Positions 9,161 to 17,493 of a stretch of DNA of 64,000 nt are shown one piece after another. The first letter of the stretch is position 1. Each line of letters begins with the position of its first letter. This DNA comes from Pseudomonas sp. Au-Pse12 (lineage in GTDB: Bacteria; Pseudomonadota; Gammaproteobacteria; Pseudomonadales; Pseudomonadaceae). Below the pieces are notes generated by a model. That model was not told the origin of the DNA. It made no database searches and saw nothing but the letters and a program-made list of their open reading frames with translations. A program made the position numbers and the translations under genes. The stretch is taken from NCBI RefSeq assembly GCF_021341665.1, contig NZ_JAJTTH010000009.1, positions 124,001-188,000 of the forward strand, in the 5' to 3' direction.

Positions 9161-10287
9161 GCGAAACCGTCAACCCCACCACCAACGCCATTGCCTCGAC
9201 CCCGGAGCCCGGCGGCCCGCCGAGCATGCCCGCCACCGAGCCACGACCGCTGGCGGTGCGTATCCTCTCGTCCCTGGGCTTTGCCGCCATTGCCATCGTC
9301 GGCGTGCTGATCGTGCTCTATGCCTGGCAGTTGCCGCCGTTTTCCAGCGCCATCGAAAGCACCGAGAACGCACTGGTGCGCGGCCAGGTGACCATCATCG
9401 GCCCGCAGATGAGTGGTTATGTGTTCGAAGTGCCGGTGCAGGACTTCCAGCAGGTCAAGGCCGGCGACCTGCTGGTGCGCCTCGACGACCGCATCTATCG
9501 CCAGCGCCTGGACCAGTCCCTGGCGCAACTGGCGGTGCAGAAAGCCGCCCTGGCCAATGCCCTGCAACAGCGCAACAGCGCCGAAGCCACGATCAAGCTG
9601 CGCCAGGCCGCCCTGGTCGACAGCCAGGCCCAGGCGCGCAAGAGCACGGCCGACCTGCAACGCAACCAGGCGCTGATCGCCGACGGTTCGGTGTCCCAGC
9701 GTGAGCTGGACGTGACCCGCGCGGCCAATGCCCAGACCGTGGCCGCCGTGGCCCAGGCCCAGGCGCAACTGGACATTGCCCGCCAGGACCTGCAGAGCGT
9801 GATCGTCAACCGCGGCTCCCTGGAAGCGGCGGTGGCCAGCGCCGAAGCCGCGGTGGAGCTGGCGCGCATCGACCTGTCCAACACCCGCATCCTCGCCCCG
9901 CGGGACGGCCAGCTGGGGCAGATCGGCGTGCGCCTGGGGGCCTACGTCAACTCCGGCGCGCAACTGATGGCCCTGGTGCCGAACCAGCTGTGGGTGATTG
10001 CCAACATGAAGGAAACCCAGATGGACAATGTCCGGGTTGGGCAGCCGGTGAGCTTCACCGTGGACGCCCTGAACCACCGCAGATTCACCGGCAAGGTGCA
10101 GCGGATTTCCCCGGCCACCGGTTCCGAATTCGCCTTGCTGCAGGCCGACAACGCCACCGGCAACTTCGTCAAGATTGCCCAGCGGGTGCCGGTGCGGATC
10201 AGCGTCGACCCGGATCAGCCGGAGTTGGAGCGGTTGCGGCCGGGGCTGTCGGTGGTGGTCAGCATCGACACCTCCGTCACGCCTTGA
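9157..10287 (+). CDS. HlyD/EmrA-family membrane fusion protein
   Basis: This 376-residue periplasmic adaptor has one N-terminal membrane helix (about 42-64, LGFAAIAIVGVLIVLYAW). A split lipoyl domain follows (VRGQVTIIGPQMSGYVFEVPVQDFQ ... ARIDLSNTRILAPRDGQLG) around a long alpha-hairpin of Ala/Gln-rich heptads, then a beta-barrel domain (GQPVSFTVDAL). The ATG is embedded in the MFS stop (ATGA), which fixes the start. Together with the preceding permease it forms an EmrAB-like pump. An outer-membrane channel is not encoded next to it, so a housekeeping TolC-type protein would have to be borrowed. Confidence 0.88.
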   Translation: MSETVNPTTNAIASTPEPGGPPSMPATEPRPLAVRILSSLGFAAIAIVGVLIVLYAWQLPPFSSAIESTENALVRGQVTIIGPQMSGYVFEVPVQDFQQVKAGDLLVRLDDRIYRQRLDQSLAQLAVQKAALANALQQRNSAEATIKLRQAALVDSQAQARKSTADLQRNQALIADGSVSQRELDVTRAANAQTVAAVAQAQAQLDIARQDLQSVIVNRGSLEAAVASAEAAVELARIDLSNTRILAPRDGQLGQIGVRLGAYVNSGAQLMALVPNQLWVIANMKETQMDNVRVGQPVSFTVDALNHRRFTGKVQRISPATGSEFALLQADNATGNFVKIAQRVPVRISVDPDQPELERLRPGLSVVVSIDTSVTP

Positions 10288-10303
10288 AGCCTCTTGCCGC
10301 GGA

Positions 10304-10442
10304 GCCGCTGCCGCAGGCTGCGACCGGCTGCGTAGCAGACGCCAAGGATGGCGCCGCAGCGCAATGCTCAAGATCAGGGGGGGAGGCCTTGAGATCGCTG
10401 AAGGTCCTGCGGACCTTTTCGCAGCCTGCGGCAGCGGCTACA
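10304..10442. repeat. ~140-bp inverted-repeat element (copy a)
   Basis: The outer arms GCCGCTGCCGCAGGCTGCGA and TCGCAGCCTGCGGCAGCGGC are exact reverse complements. Inside lies a second hairpin, AAGGTCC-TGC-GGACCTT, at 10401-10417. Related copies are at 15888, 27667, 27827 (partial), 49727 and 57124. The element fills the gap between the convergent hlyD-like and copD genes. Confidence 0.85.
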
Positions 10443-10462
10443 GGGGCGCGGTGCGCGGGAGG

Positions 10463-11338
10463 TTATGCCGCCTGCATCGGCGGCAAGGTGCCCAATAACG
10501 AGACGGCGGCCACTGCGGCCACGCCCAGCAGCCATTCCAGCTGCACGCTGTTGCGCAGGCTCGACAGGCGCTGGTCGCAGCCGCGGATTCGCAGGCGGTT
10601 GAACAGCGCCAGCCCGAGCATGCCGACCACCAGCAGTCCCTTGATCAGCAGGATCAGGGCAAAGCCGCTGAACAAGGGCGTCGGCCACCATTGCCCGGTG
10701 AGCACTCGCACGTTGATCAGGCCGGTTAGCAGCAAGCCGCTTACCAGGCCATAACCCACGCCGCTGAAGCGCTTCAACAAGGGCTCGACAGACAGCCCCG
10801 CGGGTTGCCGCAACACCAGCAACAACACCAGCAAGCCCCCCAACCAGATGGCGACACAGCTTAAGTGCACGATCTGATTGAGGATCAGCATCTGCCCCGC
10901 CAGCCCATCGAGCATGGCGCCGTGGCCCACGGGCGCCAGGGTCGCCAGCAGCAGGGCGCCCAGCCCCAGTTGCAAAGGCAGGCGCCGGCCCAGCGGGGTC
11001 AGCAGCAGCCCCAGCAACAGCAGGTTGAGCAGCAGGTGCCAGGTCCAGACCTGGCCGAAGAAGGTCTTGCCCAGCACCAACTGCACCGTCGCCGGGTCCA
11101 GCGCCGCCGACCAGGAGCCGGCCATGCTGGCGGTGATCAACAGTAGCCAGCACAGGCCGCTGCCCAGGCCGATCAGCGCCAGCCAGCGGCTGAGCCTATC
11201 GAGCTGTCGATGCACCGCGCCGTGGCCGTTCTGTGCTGAATCACGGCCCAGCAACAGCGGGCGAAACACCCAGGCACCCACCAGGGTCAGGAACACCGCA
11301 AAGTGCACGAAGCGGCACAGCACCAGCCATGACGCCAT
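10463..11338 (-). CDS. copD: CopD-family copper resistance membrane protein
   Basis: This 291-residue polytopic inner-membrane protein has about 8 hydrophobic segments and matches the CopD/PcoD family, which works with CopC in copper uptake or handling across the inner membrane. Conserved His residues appear in transmembrane context (RFVHFAVFL, GKTFFGQVWTWHLLLN, LAPVGHGAML, QIVHLSCVAIWLGGL). It begins 3 bp after the copC stop on the same strand, so the two are one operon. Confidence is high for the family, moderate for its physiological role. Confidence 0.9.
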   Translation of the reverse strand: MASWLVLCRFVHFAVFLTLVGAWVFRPLLLGRDSAQNGHGAVHRQLDRLSRWLALIGLGSGLCWLLLITASMAGSWSAALDPATVQLVLGKTFFGQVWTWHLLLNLLLLGLLLTPLGRRLPLQLGLGALLLATLAPVGHGAMLDGLAGQMLILNQIVHLSCVAIWLGGLLVLLLVLRQPAGLSVEPLLKRFSGVGYGLVSGLLLTGLINVRVLTGQWWPTPLFSGFALILLIKGLLVVGMLGLALFNRLRIRGCDQRLSSLRNSVQLEWLLGVAAVAAVSLLGTLPPMQAA

Positions 11339-11341
11339 GGC

Positions 11342-11710
11342 TTACGGGCTCACCTTGAAGCTGTAGCTGCCTTCGCTCTTGTGGGTGTCCACCGACACCG
11401 CGTGCCATTGCACCTTGTATTCACCGGCGCGCAGCGGCGTGGCGGCCGGGATGACGATCAGGGTCTTCTTGTCCGCGCCTTCGGTGGCGAGGCTTTTCAC
11501 GTCCAGGGGCGCACCGTCCTTGCTGATCTTCACTTGGGTGAAGGCCGCTTCCACGCCTTCGGTGAACACCAGGCGCAGTTCATTGGGCGCGACCACGCTG
11601 CTGTCGGCCGCCGGGGTCGAGCTTTTCAGGTGGGCGTGGGCGAAGACCGAGGAGGCCCCCAGCAGCGAGGCGAGCAAGGCGGTGGTGGTGAAGAGGCTTT
11701 TCAGTGACAT
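11342..11710 (-). CDS. copC: periplasmic copper-binding protein CopC
   Basis: This 122-residue protein has a clear Sec signal peptide (cleavage after SSVFA, leaving His as the mature first residue). The mature beta-barrel starts HAHLKSSTPA. The Cu(II) site of the family is visible as His1 plus the D-x-H motif in VSVDTHKSEG. No Met-rich loop is present, so it lacks the Cu(I) site and belongs to the Cu(II)-only type. The ATG at 11710 is chosen because it directly precedes the signal peptide; AAGG lies about 10 nt upstream. It is followed immediately by copD and preceded by a GNAT gene 32 bp away. Confidence 0.92.
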   Translation of the reverse strand: MSLKSLFTTTALLASLLGASSVFAHAHLKSSTPAADSSVVAPNELRLVFTEGVEAAFTQVKISKDGAPLDVKSLATEGADKKTLIVIPAATPLRAGEYKVQWHAVSVDTHKSEGSYSFKVSP

Positions 11711-11742
11711 GGGAGGGTTACCTTTAATCAAGAGGGCAGAGT

Positions 11743-12177
11743 TCAATGATCGTGCAACTGCAGGTGGATGATCGGAAACGGTCGGCCTTCGCCGTCGGTT
11801 TCCGAGCGGCCGCAATCGACGAAACCGTAGTGGCGATAGAAACCGTGGGCCTGGGGGTTCTGTTCATTGACGTCGACCTTGAGGCCGGGACGGCGAACGT
11901 GATCCAGAAGCGTTCGACCGATGCCCTGGCCGCGTTGGGCCGGCTCGATGAACAGCATCTGTACGGTGTCGTCGCTGGTGGCGATAAAGCCTGCGGGGCT
12001 GGCGTCGGGGTTCTCCCAGACCCAGGTCTCAAGGGCTGGCAGGTAGCTGTCGCGTACCAGCGGGTACAGGCGCTGGATGTCGTCTTCAGCAATAAAGTCA
12101 TGGGTGGCGCGTACCGAACGCTCCCAGAGAGCGGTCAGCAGGGCGTCGTCCGCAGCGACGCGAGGGCGAATCGTCAT
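11743..12177 (-). CDS. GNAT-family N-acetyltransferase
   Basis: This is a 144-residue single-domain acetyltransferase. The acetyl-CoA pyrophosphate loop is QRGQGIG (about 85-91) after VQMLFIEPA, and the C-terminal part VDVNEQNPQAHGFYRHYGFV is the usual motif B region. The overall pattern resembles E. coli YjaB. Its stop is 32 bp ahead of copC on the same strand, so it may be co-transcribed, but no functional link to copper is evident. Substrate unknown. Confidence 0.85.
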   Translation of the reverse strand: MTIRPRVAADDALLTALWERSVRATHDFIAEDDIQRLYPLVRDSYLPALETWVWENPDASPAGFIATSDDTVQMLFIEPAQRGQGIGRTLLDHVRRPGLKVDVNEQNPQAHGFYRHYGFVDCGRSETDGEGRPFPIIHLQLHDH

Positions 12178-12441
12178 GGGTGTGTTCCATCGGTAACAGG
12201 ACAGATGGCCGGCGGTGGGGCAGGGCCGGCATTCGGGCAGAGACCTGTATGCCCGTGTCGCGAGTTAACGCCTGGACGGAGCACCGCAGTGGCTGCTGCA
12301 AATGAGCGGGAGGCCGATCCTACCCAATACCGCCGGGTGGCGAAAGACCCATGCAGGCCCGCAATGTCGCAGGCCTGACAGCTCCCCGCGGTGCGCGGGC
12401 GGATGCTAGTCTTGCCGCAGACTGTTTTCGTAGGAGCCCTC

Positions 12442-13062
12442 ATGGGCAATCACAAGATCGAGATTCGTCGCAGCAACGTGGAAAAAATCCTCCTGGGTGC
12501 CGAGAAAATCTTCGCTGAAAAGGGTTATGCCGGCACCGCCATGGCCGACATCGCCGAAGAAGTGCAACTGCCGCGTTCCAACCTGCATTACTACTTCAGC
12601 ACCAAGAACGAGCTGTACAGCGCCGTGCTCATGGACCTGCTGGACGTGTGGAAGCAGGACGCCCTGTGCTTCGAGATGTTCGACGACCCGCGCGTAGTGC
12701 TCAGCAGCTACATCCGCGCCAAGATGCAGCATTCGCGCAGCCGGCCCTATGGCTCCAAGGTCTGGGCCAACGAAATCATCCATGGCGCGCCGACCCTGGG
12801 CGCGGCGCTGGATGCCAGCCTGTACGACTGGGCGAAGATGAAGGAAGCGAAGATCCGCCAATGGGTCGAAGACGGGCGGATCCTGGCGGTGGAACCCTCC
12901 AGCCTGCTGTACATGATCTGGGCCTCGACCCAGCACTACGCCGACTTCGACCACCAGGTGATGATCCTCAACGACCACCAGCCGCTGTCGGACCTGCAAT
13001 TCGAACGCGCGGTGCAGACCGTCACCCGCGTCATCCTGCGCGGCATTGGCCTCGAACCATAG
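12442..13062 (+). CDS. TetR-family regulator, RutR-like
   Basis: This 206-residue regulator has an N-terminal TetR helix-turn-helix (about 10-60; ILLGAEKIFAEKGYAGTAM, IAEEVQLPRSNLHYYFSTKNELY) and a C-terminal domain (GSKVWANEIIHGAPTLG) close to E. coli RutR, which senses uracil. The ATG at 12442 has TAGGAG 6 nt upstream; the upstream in-frame start is rejected. It lies tail-to-tail with preA of the pyrimidine-degradation genes, so it probably controls that locus. No palindrome like the RutR site TTGACCA-N2-TGGTCAA was spotted in the window. Confidence 0.88.
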   Translation: MGNHKIEIRRSNVEKILLGAEKIFAEKGYAGTAMADIAEEVQLPRSNLHYYFSTKNELYSAVLMDLLDVWKQDALCFEMFDDPRVVLSSYIRAKMQHSRSRPYGSKVWANEIIHGAPTLGAALDASLYDWAKMKEAKIRQWVEDGRILAVEPSSLLYMIWASTQHYADFDHQVMILNDHQPLSDLQFERAVQTVTRVILRGIGLEP

Positions 13063-13172
13063 AAGCAGCTGCAAGCTGCAAGCTGCAAGTAGAAGCAAGC
13101 AGAGGCAAGCTTCAAGCCAGGAGCTTGAAGCTTGCAACTTGCGGCTTAAAACTTGCCGCTTGCAGCTGCTTC
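13062..13172. terminator. heptamer repeat block and bidirectional terminator hairpin
   Basis: Between tetR and preA lies a run of GCAAGCT-type heptamers. It contains a perfect 13-bp stem, GCAAGCTTCAAGC / GCTTGAAGCTTGC, at 13105-13135 with a 5-nt loop. The ends (GAAGCAGCTGCAAGC at 13062 and its reverse complement at 13158) also pair. The right arm lies inside the preA C-terminal codons. Position between convergent genes fits a two-way terminator, though no strong T-run is present. Confidence 0.6.
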
Positions 13173-14435
13173 TCCATAGGGATTGCGCGGGTCGTGCTGC
13201 CAGTCGAGGAACGGCTTGCCGGTGTCCTGGGGCATCATCTCGATGCAGTCCTGCACCGGGCAGGTGATCTGGCACAGGTTACAACCCACGCATTCGTCGT
13301 CGATCACCTCATATTTATGGGTGCCGTCGGCCTGGCGGATGCTGGCAATCGCCTGATGGGAAGTGTCTTCGCAGGCAATATGACAACGGCCGCAACCGAT
13401 GCACGCCTCTTGGTCAATTTTCGCGATCACCTGGTAGTTGATGTCCAGGTACTTCCAGTCGGTGGTGTTGCCCACCGCGCGCCCGGAGAAGTCCTGCAGG
13501 CTGTGGTAGCCCTGGCTGTCCATCCACCGCGACAGGCCGTCCTTCATCTCGTCGACGATGCGAAAGCCATGCAGCATCGCCGCCGTGCACACCTGCACCG
13601 CGCCGCAGCCCAGAGCCACGAACTCGGCGGCGTCGCGCCAGTTGCCGATGCCGCCAATGCCGCAGATCGGCAGGCCGCGGGTCTGCGGGTCGCGGGCGAT
13701 CTCGGCCACCATGTTCAGGGCAATCGGCTTGACCGCCGAACCGCAGTAGCCGCCGTGGGTGCTCTGGCTGCCCACCATCGGGTGGGCCACCATGCGCTCC
13801 AGGTCGACGCTGGTGATGGAGTTGATGGTGTTGATCAGCGATACCGCATCCGCGCCACCGCGATGGGCGGCGCGGGCCGCCATGCGGATATCGGTGATGT
13901 TCGGCGTCAGCTTGACGATCACTGGCAGCGAGCAGTAGGTCTTGCACCAGCGGGTCACCTGCTCGACGTATTCCGGCACTTGGCCCACCGCCGCGCCCAT
14001 GCCGCGTTCCGGCATGCCGTGGGGGCAGCCGAAATTCAGCTCGATGCCGTCGGCGCCGGTGGCTTCCACCCGGGGCAGGATGGCTTTCCACGACTCTTCG
14101 ACGCAGGGCACCATCAGCGACACGATCAGCGCCCGGTCCGGCCAGTCCTTCTTCACCTGGGTGATTTCCTGGAGGTTGATCTCCAGGGAGCGGTCGGTGA
14201 TCAGCTCGATATTGTTGATGCCCATGACCTCGCGGTTGGGCCCGAAGTGCGCCGAATAGCGCGACGACACGTTGACCGCCGCCGGGTCTTCCCCGAGGGT
14301 TTTCCAGACCACGCCGCCCCAGCCGGCCTCGAAGGCGCGGACCACGTTGTAGGCCTTGTCGGTTGGCGGCGCGGAGGCCAGCCAGAAGGGGTTGGGGGCC
14401 TTGATACCGGCAAACACAATCGATAGATCGGCCAT
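13146..14435 (-). CDS. preA: NAD-dependent dihydropyrimidine dehydrogenase, FMN/4Fe-4S subunit
   Basis: This 429-residue subunit reduces uracil or thymine to the dihydropyrimidine. A dihydroorotate-dehydrogenase-like FMN barrel (about 1-320; ELNFGCPHGMPERGMG, KLTPNITDI, GIGGIGNWRDA) is followed by two 4Fe-4S motifs, CIGCGRCHIAC and CVGCNLCQITCP (about 350-400). By eye, the position of the mammalian catalytic Cys (GLACGQ) reads AAVGQ here. preT stops immediately before the ATG (TAAATG), so the two are coupled. The last residues (EAAASGKF) are encoded by the heptamer repeat that forms the terminator. Confidence 0.94.
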   Translation of the reverse strand: MADLSIVFAGIKAPNPFWLASAPPTDKAYNVVRAFEAGWGGVVWKTLGEDPAAVNVSSRYSAHFGPNREVMGINNIELITDRSLEINLQEITQVKKDWPDRALIVSLMVPCVEESWKAILPRVEATGADGIELNFGCPHGMPERGMGAAVGQVPEYVEQVTRWCKTYCSLPVIVKLTPNITDIRMAARAAHRGGADAVSLINTINSITSVDLERMVAHPMVGSQSTHGGYCGSAVKPIALNMVAEIARDPQTRGLPICGIGGIGNWRDAAEFVALGCGAVQVCTAAMLHGFRIVDEMKDGLSRWMDSQGYHSLQDFSGRAVGNTTDWKYLDINYQVIAKIDQEACIGCGRCHIACEDTSHQAIASIRQADGTHKYEVIDDECVGCNLCQITCPVQDCIEMMPQDTGKPFLDWQHDPRNPYGEAAASGKF

Positions 14436-15803
14436 TTACGCAGCCTCCTGGTTGAGCATCAGTCGGGCATGCATGGCTTCTGCGGCCAGCTTGCCGTGTT
14501 GTACCGCCTGCACGGTCAGGTCCTGGCCGAGGCTGACGCAGTCGCCACCGGCGTAGACCCCGGGAATGCTGGTGCGCAGCTGTTCGTCCACCTGGATGCG
14601 CTCGCCGCAGCGTTGCAGCTCGCGGGCCAGCGGATCGCTCAGCGCGGCGCCGTCGAAGCCCTGGCCGATGGCCTTGAAGATCGCATCGGCGGCCAGTTCG
14701 AAGGTGTCGCCGGTGGTTTGCAGGCGGCCTTCCACCAGCCGGGTACGGGCAAAGCGCATGCCGCGCACCCGGCCCTGGTCATCCAGCAGCACCTGCTCGG
14801 GGGCGGCCCAGGTCAGCAGGCGCACCTGATTGGCCTTGGCGATCTCCTGTTCGTGCTCGGTGGCGCCCATGTCCTCGACGCCCCGGCGGTACACCAGGTT
14901 GACATCGCTGGCCCCCAGGCGCGCCATCTGCACCGCCATGTCGATGGCGGTGTTGCCGGCGCCGAGGACAATGCAGCGATTGGCCAGGGGCAACTGGCTG
15001 AGGTCGTCGGCCTGGCGCAGTTCACGGATGTAGTCGGTGGCGGCCAGCAGCCCGGGGGCTTGTTCATGCTCCAGCCCAAGCTGCTTGCTGGCGGCCAGCC
15101 CGAGGCCGAGGAACACCGCGTCGTACTCCTGATGCAGTTGGGTCAGGCTCAGGTTGTCGCCGAGCTTCTGCCCATGGCGGATCTCGATGCCGCCCACCCC
15201 GAGGAGAAATTCCAGCTCCTGCTGGGCGAAGTCGTCCACCAGCTTGTACTTGGCGATCCCGTATTCGTTGAGGCCGCCGGCCTTGTCCCGGGCTTCGAAA
15301 ATCACCACCTCATGGCCATGCAGGGCGCAGCGGTGGGCGCAGGACAAACCCGCCGGGCCGGCACCGACCACGGCGATGCGCTTGCCGGTGGGCGCGGCGC
15401 GCTGGAACGGGTGCTGGGTGAAGTGCGCGTTGTCCAGGGCATAGCGCTGCAGCAGGCCGATCAGCACCGGCGCGCACTCCTGGGCGTTGTTGCGCACGCA
15501 GGCCTGCTGGCAGAGGATTTCCGTGGGGCAGACCCGGGCGCAGCTGCCGCCGAGGATATTGGCCGAGAGAATCTTCTGCGCCGCGCCCTGGACGTTGTCG
15601 GTGTGGATATTGCGGATGAACGAAGGAATATCGATCTCGCTGGGGCACGCATTGACGCAGGGCGCGTCGTAGCAATACAGGCAGCGCGAGGCTTCCAGGT
15701 GGGCCTGGCGGGCATTGAGCGGCGGCGCCAGATCGCTGAAATGGCCGGCGAGGGTGGCGCCGTCCAGGGTCGGGTGGGGCAAGTGGTTCAAGGTCTTGAT
15801 CAC
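14436..15803 (-). CDS. preT: NAD-dependent dihydropyrimidine dehydrogenase, FAD/4Fe-4S subunit
   Basis: This 455-residue flavoprotein passes electrons from NAD(P)H to PreA. The N-terminal region has the GltD-like cysteines (CLYCYDAPCVNACPSEIDIP, SCARVCPTEILCQQACVRN) that bind two 4Fe-4S clusters. Next come an FAD Rossmann motif (VVGAGPAGLSCAH) and an NADH motif (VLGAGNTAIDMA), ending in VYAGGDCV. I chose the GTG at 15803 (MIKTLNHLPHPTL) because GAGG lies 8 nt upstream. An ATG at 15827 with a 3-nt-spaced AGAGG is the alternative. It is in an operon with preA. Confidence 0.93.
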   Translation of the reverse strand: MIKTLNHLPHPTLDGATLAGHFSDLAPPLNARQAHLEASRCLYCYDAPCVNACPSEIDIPSFIRNIHTDNVQGAAQKILSANILGGSCARVCPTEILCQQACVRNNAQECAPVLIGLLQRYALDNAHFTQHPFQRAAPTGKRIAVVGAGPAGLSCAHRCALHGHEVVIFEARDKAGGLNEYGIAKYKLVDDFAQQELEFLLGVGGIEIRHGQKLGDNLSLTQLHQEYDAVFLGLGLAASKQLGLEHEQAPGLLAATDYIRELRQADDLSQLPLANRCIVLGAGNTAIDMAVQMARLGASDVNLVYRRGVEDMGATEHEQEIAKANQVRLLTWAAPEQVLLDDQGRVRGMRFARTRLVEGRLQTTGDTFELAADAIFKAIGQGFDGAALSDPLARELQRCGERIQVDEQLRTSIPGVYAGGDCVSLGQDLTVQAVQHGKLAAEAMHARLMLNQEAA

Positions 15804-15887
15804 GGTTTTGGCCTCACGGTTCTTCATCTGCCTCTGACGGGCATGGGTGTTCACGAAACTGCGAGCTGTCCTGCCGTCCTGCCGTCC

Positions 15888-16023
15888 TGTAGCCGCTGCC
15901 GAGCCTGCGAGGCTGCGAAAAGGCCCGCTGGGCCTTGCTTGACGGTCTCCCGCCAACCCTCTAGTGGCCGCAAGAACGCCGCGAGCGTGCCGCTCGTTCG
16001 CAGCCTGCGGCAGCGGCTACACA
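15888..16023. repeat. ~140-bp inverted-repeat element (copy b)
   Basis: This is the same element family as at 10304: arms TGTAGCCGCTGCC... and ...GGCAGCGGCTACA. Its inner hairpin is AAGGCCC-GCT-GGGCCTT (15920-15936). Both arms differ from the other copies (AAGGTCC / GGACCTT) in a way that keeps pairing. It lies between preT and the dihydropyrimidinase gene. Confidence 0.85.
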
Positions 16024-16053
16024 GAGCGTGGATTGCATTGGGGCATTCCGGGG

Positions 16054-17493
16054 TCAGCGTTTGACGGCGGTCGGCTTGTGCCGCTCGGCGCGCTTGCTCA
16101 AGAGGTCGAACACCGCCGGGTAGGCCGGGCGTTCGATGTAGCGCCCGGCGCCGCGTTCGGCCCGCAGGTCGCCGTCGGCCCACACCAGCTTGCCCTGGCT
16201 GATGGTGTGGCTGGGCACGCCGCGCACGGTCTTGCCTTCGAAGATGTTGAAGTCCACCTGCTGGTGGTGGGTCTTGGCGGAGATGGTGCGGCTGCCTTGC
16301 GGGTCCCAGAGCACCAGGTCGGCATCGGCGCCGACACGGATCGCGCCCTTGCGCGGGTAGAGGTTGAAGATCTTCGCGGTGTTGGTGGAGGTCAGGGCGA
16401 CGAACGCCTGCATCGACAGGCGCCCGCTGTTCACCCCTTCATCCCACAGCACGGCCATGCGGTCTTCGATGCCGGCGGTGCCGTTGGGGATCTTGCTGAA
16501 ATCGTCGCGGCCGGCGGCCTTCTGCTCGGCGCAGAAGCAGCAGTGGTCGGTGGCGGTGGTGTGCAGGTTGCCCGATTGCAGGCCGCGCCACAGCGCTTCC
16601 TGATGGCCGCGTGGGCGGAACGGCGGGCTCATCACGTAGCCGGCGGCGGTCTGCCAGTCCGGGTCGCGGTACACGCTGTCGTCCAGCAGCAGGTGCCCGG
16701 CCAGGACCTCGCCATACACCGGCTGGCCCTTGCCCCGGGCGTAGCTGATTTCGTCCAGGGCTTCCTGGGTCGACACGTGCACCAGGTACAGCGGCGTGCC
16801 CAGGGTTTCGGCGATACGGATCGCCCGGCTGGCGGCTTCGCCTTCCACTTGCGAGGGCCGTGACAGCGGGTGGGCCTCTGGCCCGGTGATGCCCTGGGCC
16901 AGCAGCTTGCGTTGCAGGTGATACACCAGCTCGCCGTTTTCCGCGTGCACCGTGGGCACCGCCCCCAGTTCCAGGCAGCGCTCGAAGCTGGCCACCAGGG
17001 TGTCGTCGGCGGCCATGATGGCGTTCTTGTAGGCCATGAAGTGCTTGAAGCTGTTGATGCCGTGGTGCTGCACCAGCTCGGCCATTTCCTCGCGCACCTG
17101 TTCGCTCCACCAGGTGATGGCCACGTGGAAACCGTAATCGCTGGCGGACTTTTCGGCCCAGCCGCGCCACTGGTGGAAGGCCTCCAGCAGCGACTGCTGC
17201 GGGTTGGGAATCACGAAATCGATGATCGAGGTGGTGCCGCCTGCGAGACCTGCCGCGGTGCCGCTGAAGAAGTCTTCGCTGGCCACGGTGCCCATGAAGG
17301 GCAGTTGCATGTGGGTATGGGGGTCGATGCCGCCGGGCATCAGGTATTGGCCGCTGCCATCGAGCACTTCACAGCCGGCGGGAATATCCAGATGGTTGCC
17401 GATGGCGCGAATCACGCCGTCTGCGCAGAGTACATCGGCTTTATAACTTTCATCATGGGTAATAACGGTGGCGCCACGGATCAACAGAGACAT
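16054..17493 (-). CDS. hydA: dihydropyrimidinase (D-hydantoinase)
   Basis: This 479-residue binuclear zinc amidohydrolase opens 5,6-dihydrouracil or dihydrothymine to the N-carbamoyl beta-amino acid, the second step of reductive pyrimidine catabolism. Metal ligands are visible: DPHTHMQLPF (His59, His61), the Lys150 to be carboxylated in SFKHFMAYK, VHAENGELV, LVHVSTQEA and TDHCCF. Length is standard. The ATG at 17493 has AGGA about 8 nt upstream. It points the same way as preT-preA, but a repeat element separates them by 250 bp, so co-transcription is uncertain. Confidence 0.95.
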   Translation of the reverse strand: MSLLIRGATVITHDESYKADVLCADGVIRAIGNHLDIPAGCEVLDGSGQYLMPGGIDPHTHMQLPFMGTVASEDFFSGTAAGLAGGTTSIIDFVIPNPQQSLLEAFHQWRGWAEKSASDYGFHVAITWWSEQVREEMAELVQHHGINSFKHFMAYKNAIMAADDTLVASFERCLELGAVPTVHAENGELVYHLQRKLLAQGITGPEAHPLSRPSQVEGEAASRAIRIAETLGTPLYLVHVSTQEALDEISYARGKGQPVYGEVLAGHLLLDDSVYRDPDWQTAAGYVMSPPFRPRGHQEALWRGLQSGNLHTTATDHCCFCAEQKAAGRDDFSKIPNGTAGIEDRMAVLWDEGVNSGRLSMQAFVALTSTNTAKIFNLYPRKGAIRVGADADLVLWDPQGSRTISAKTHHQQVDFNIFEGKTVRGVPSHTISQGKLVWADGDLRAERGAGRYIERPAYPAVFDLLSKRAERHKPTAVKR

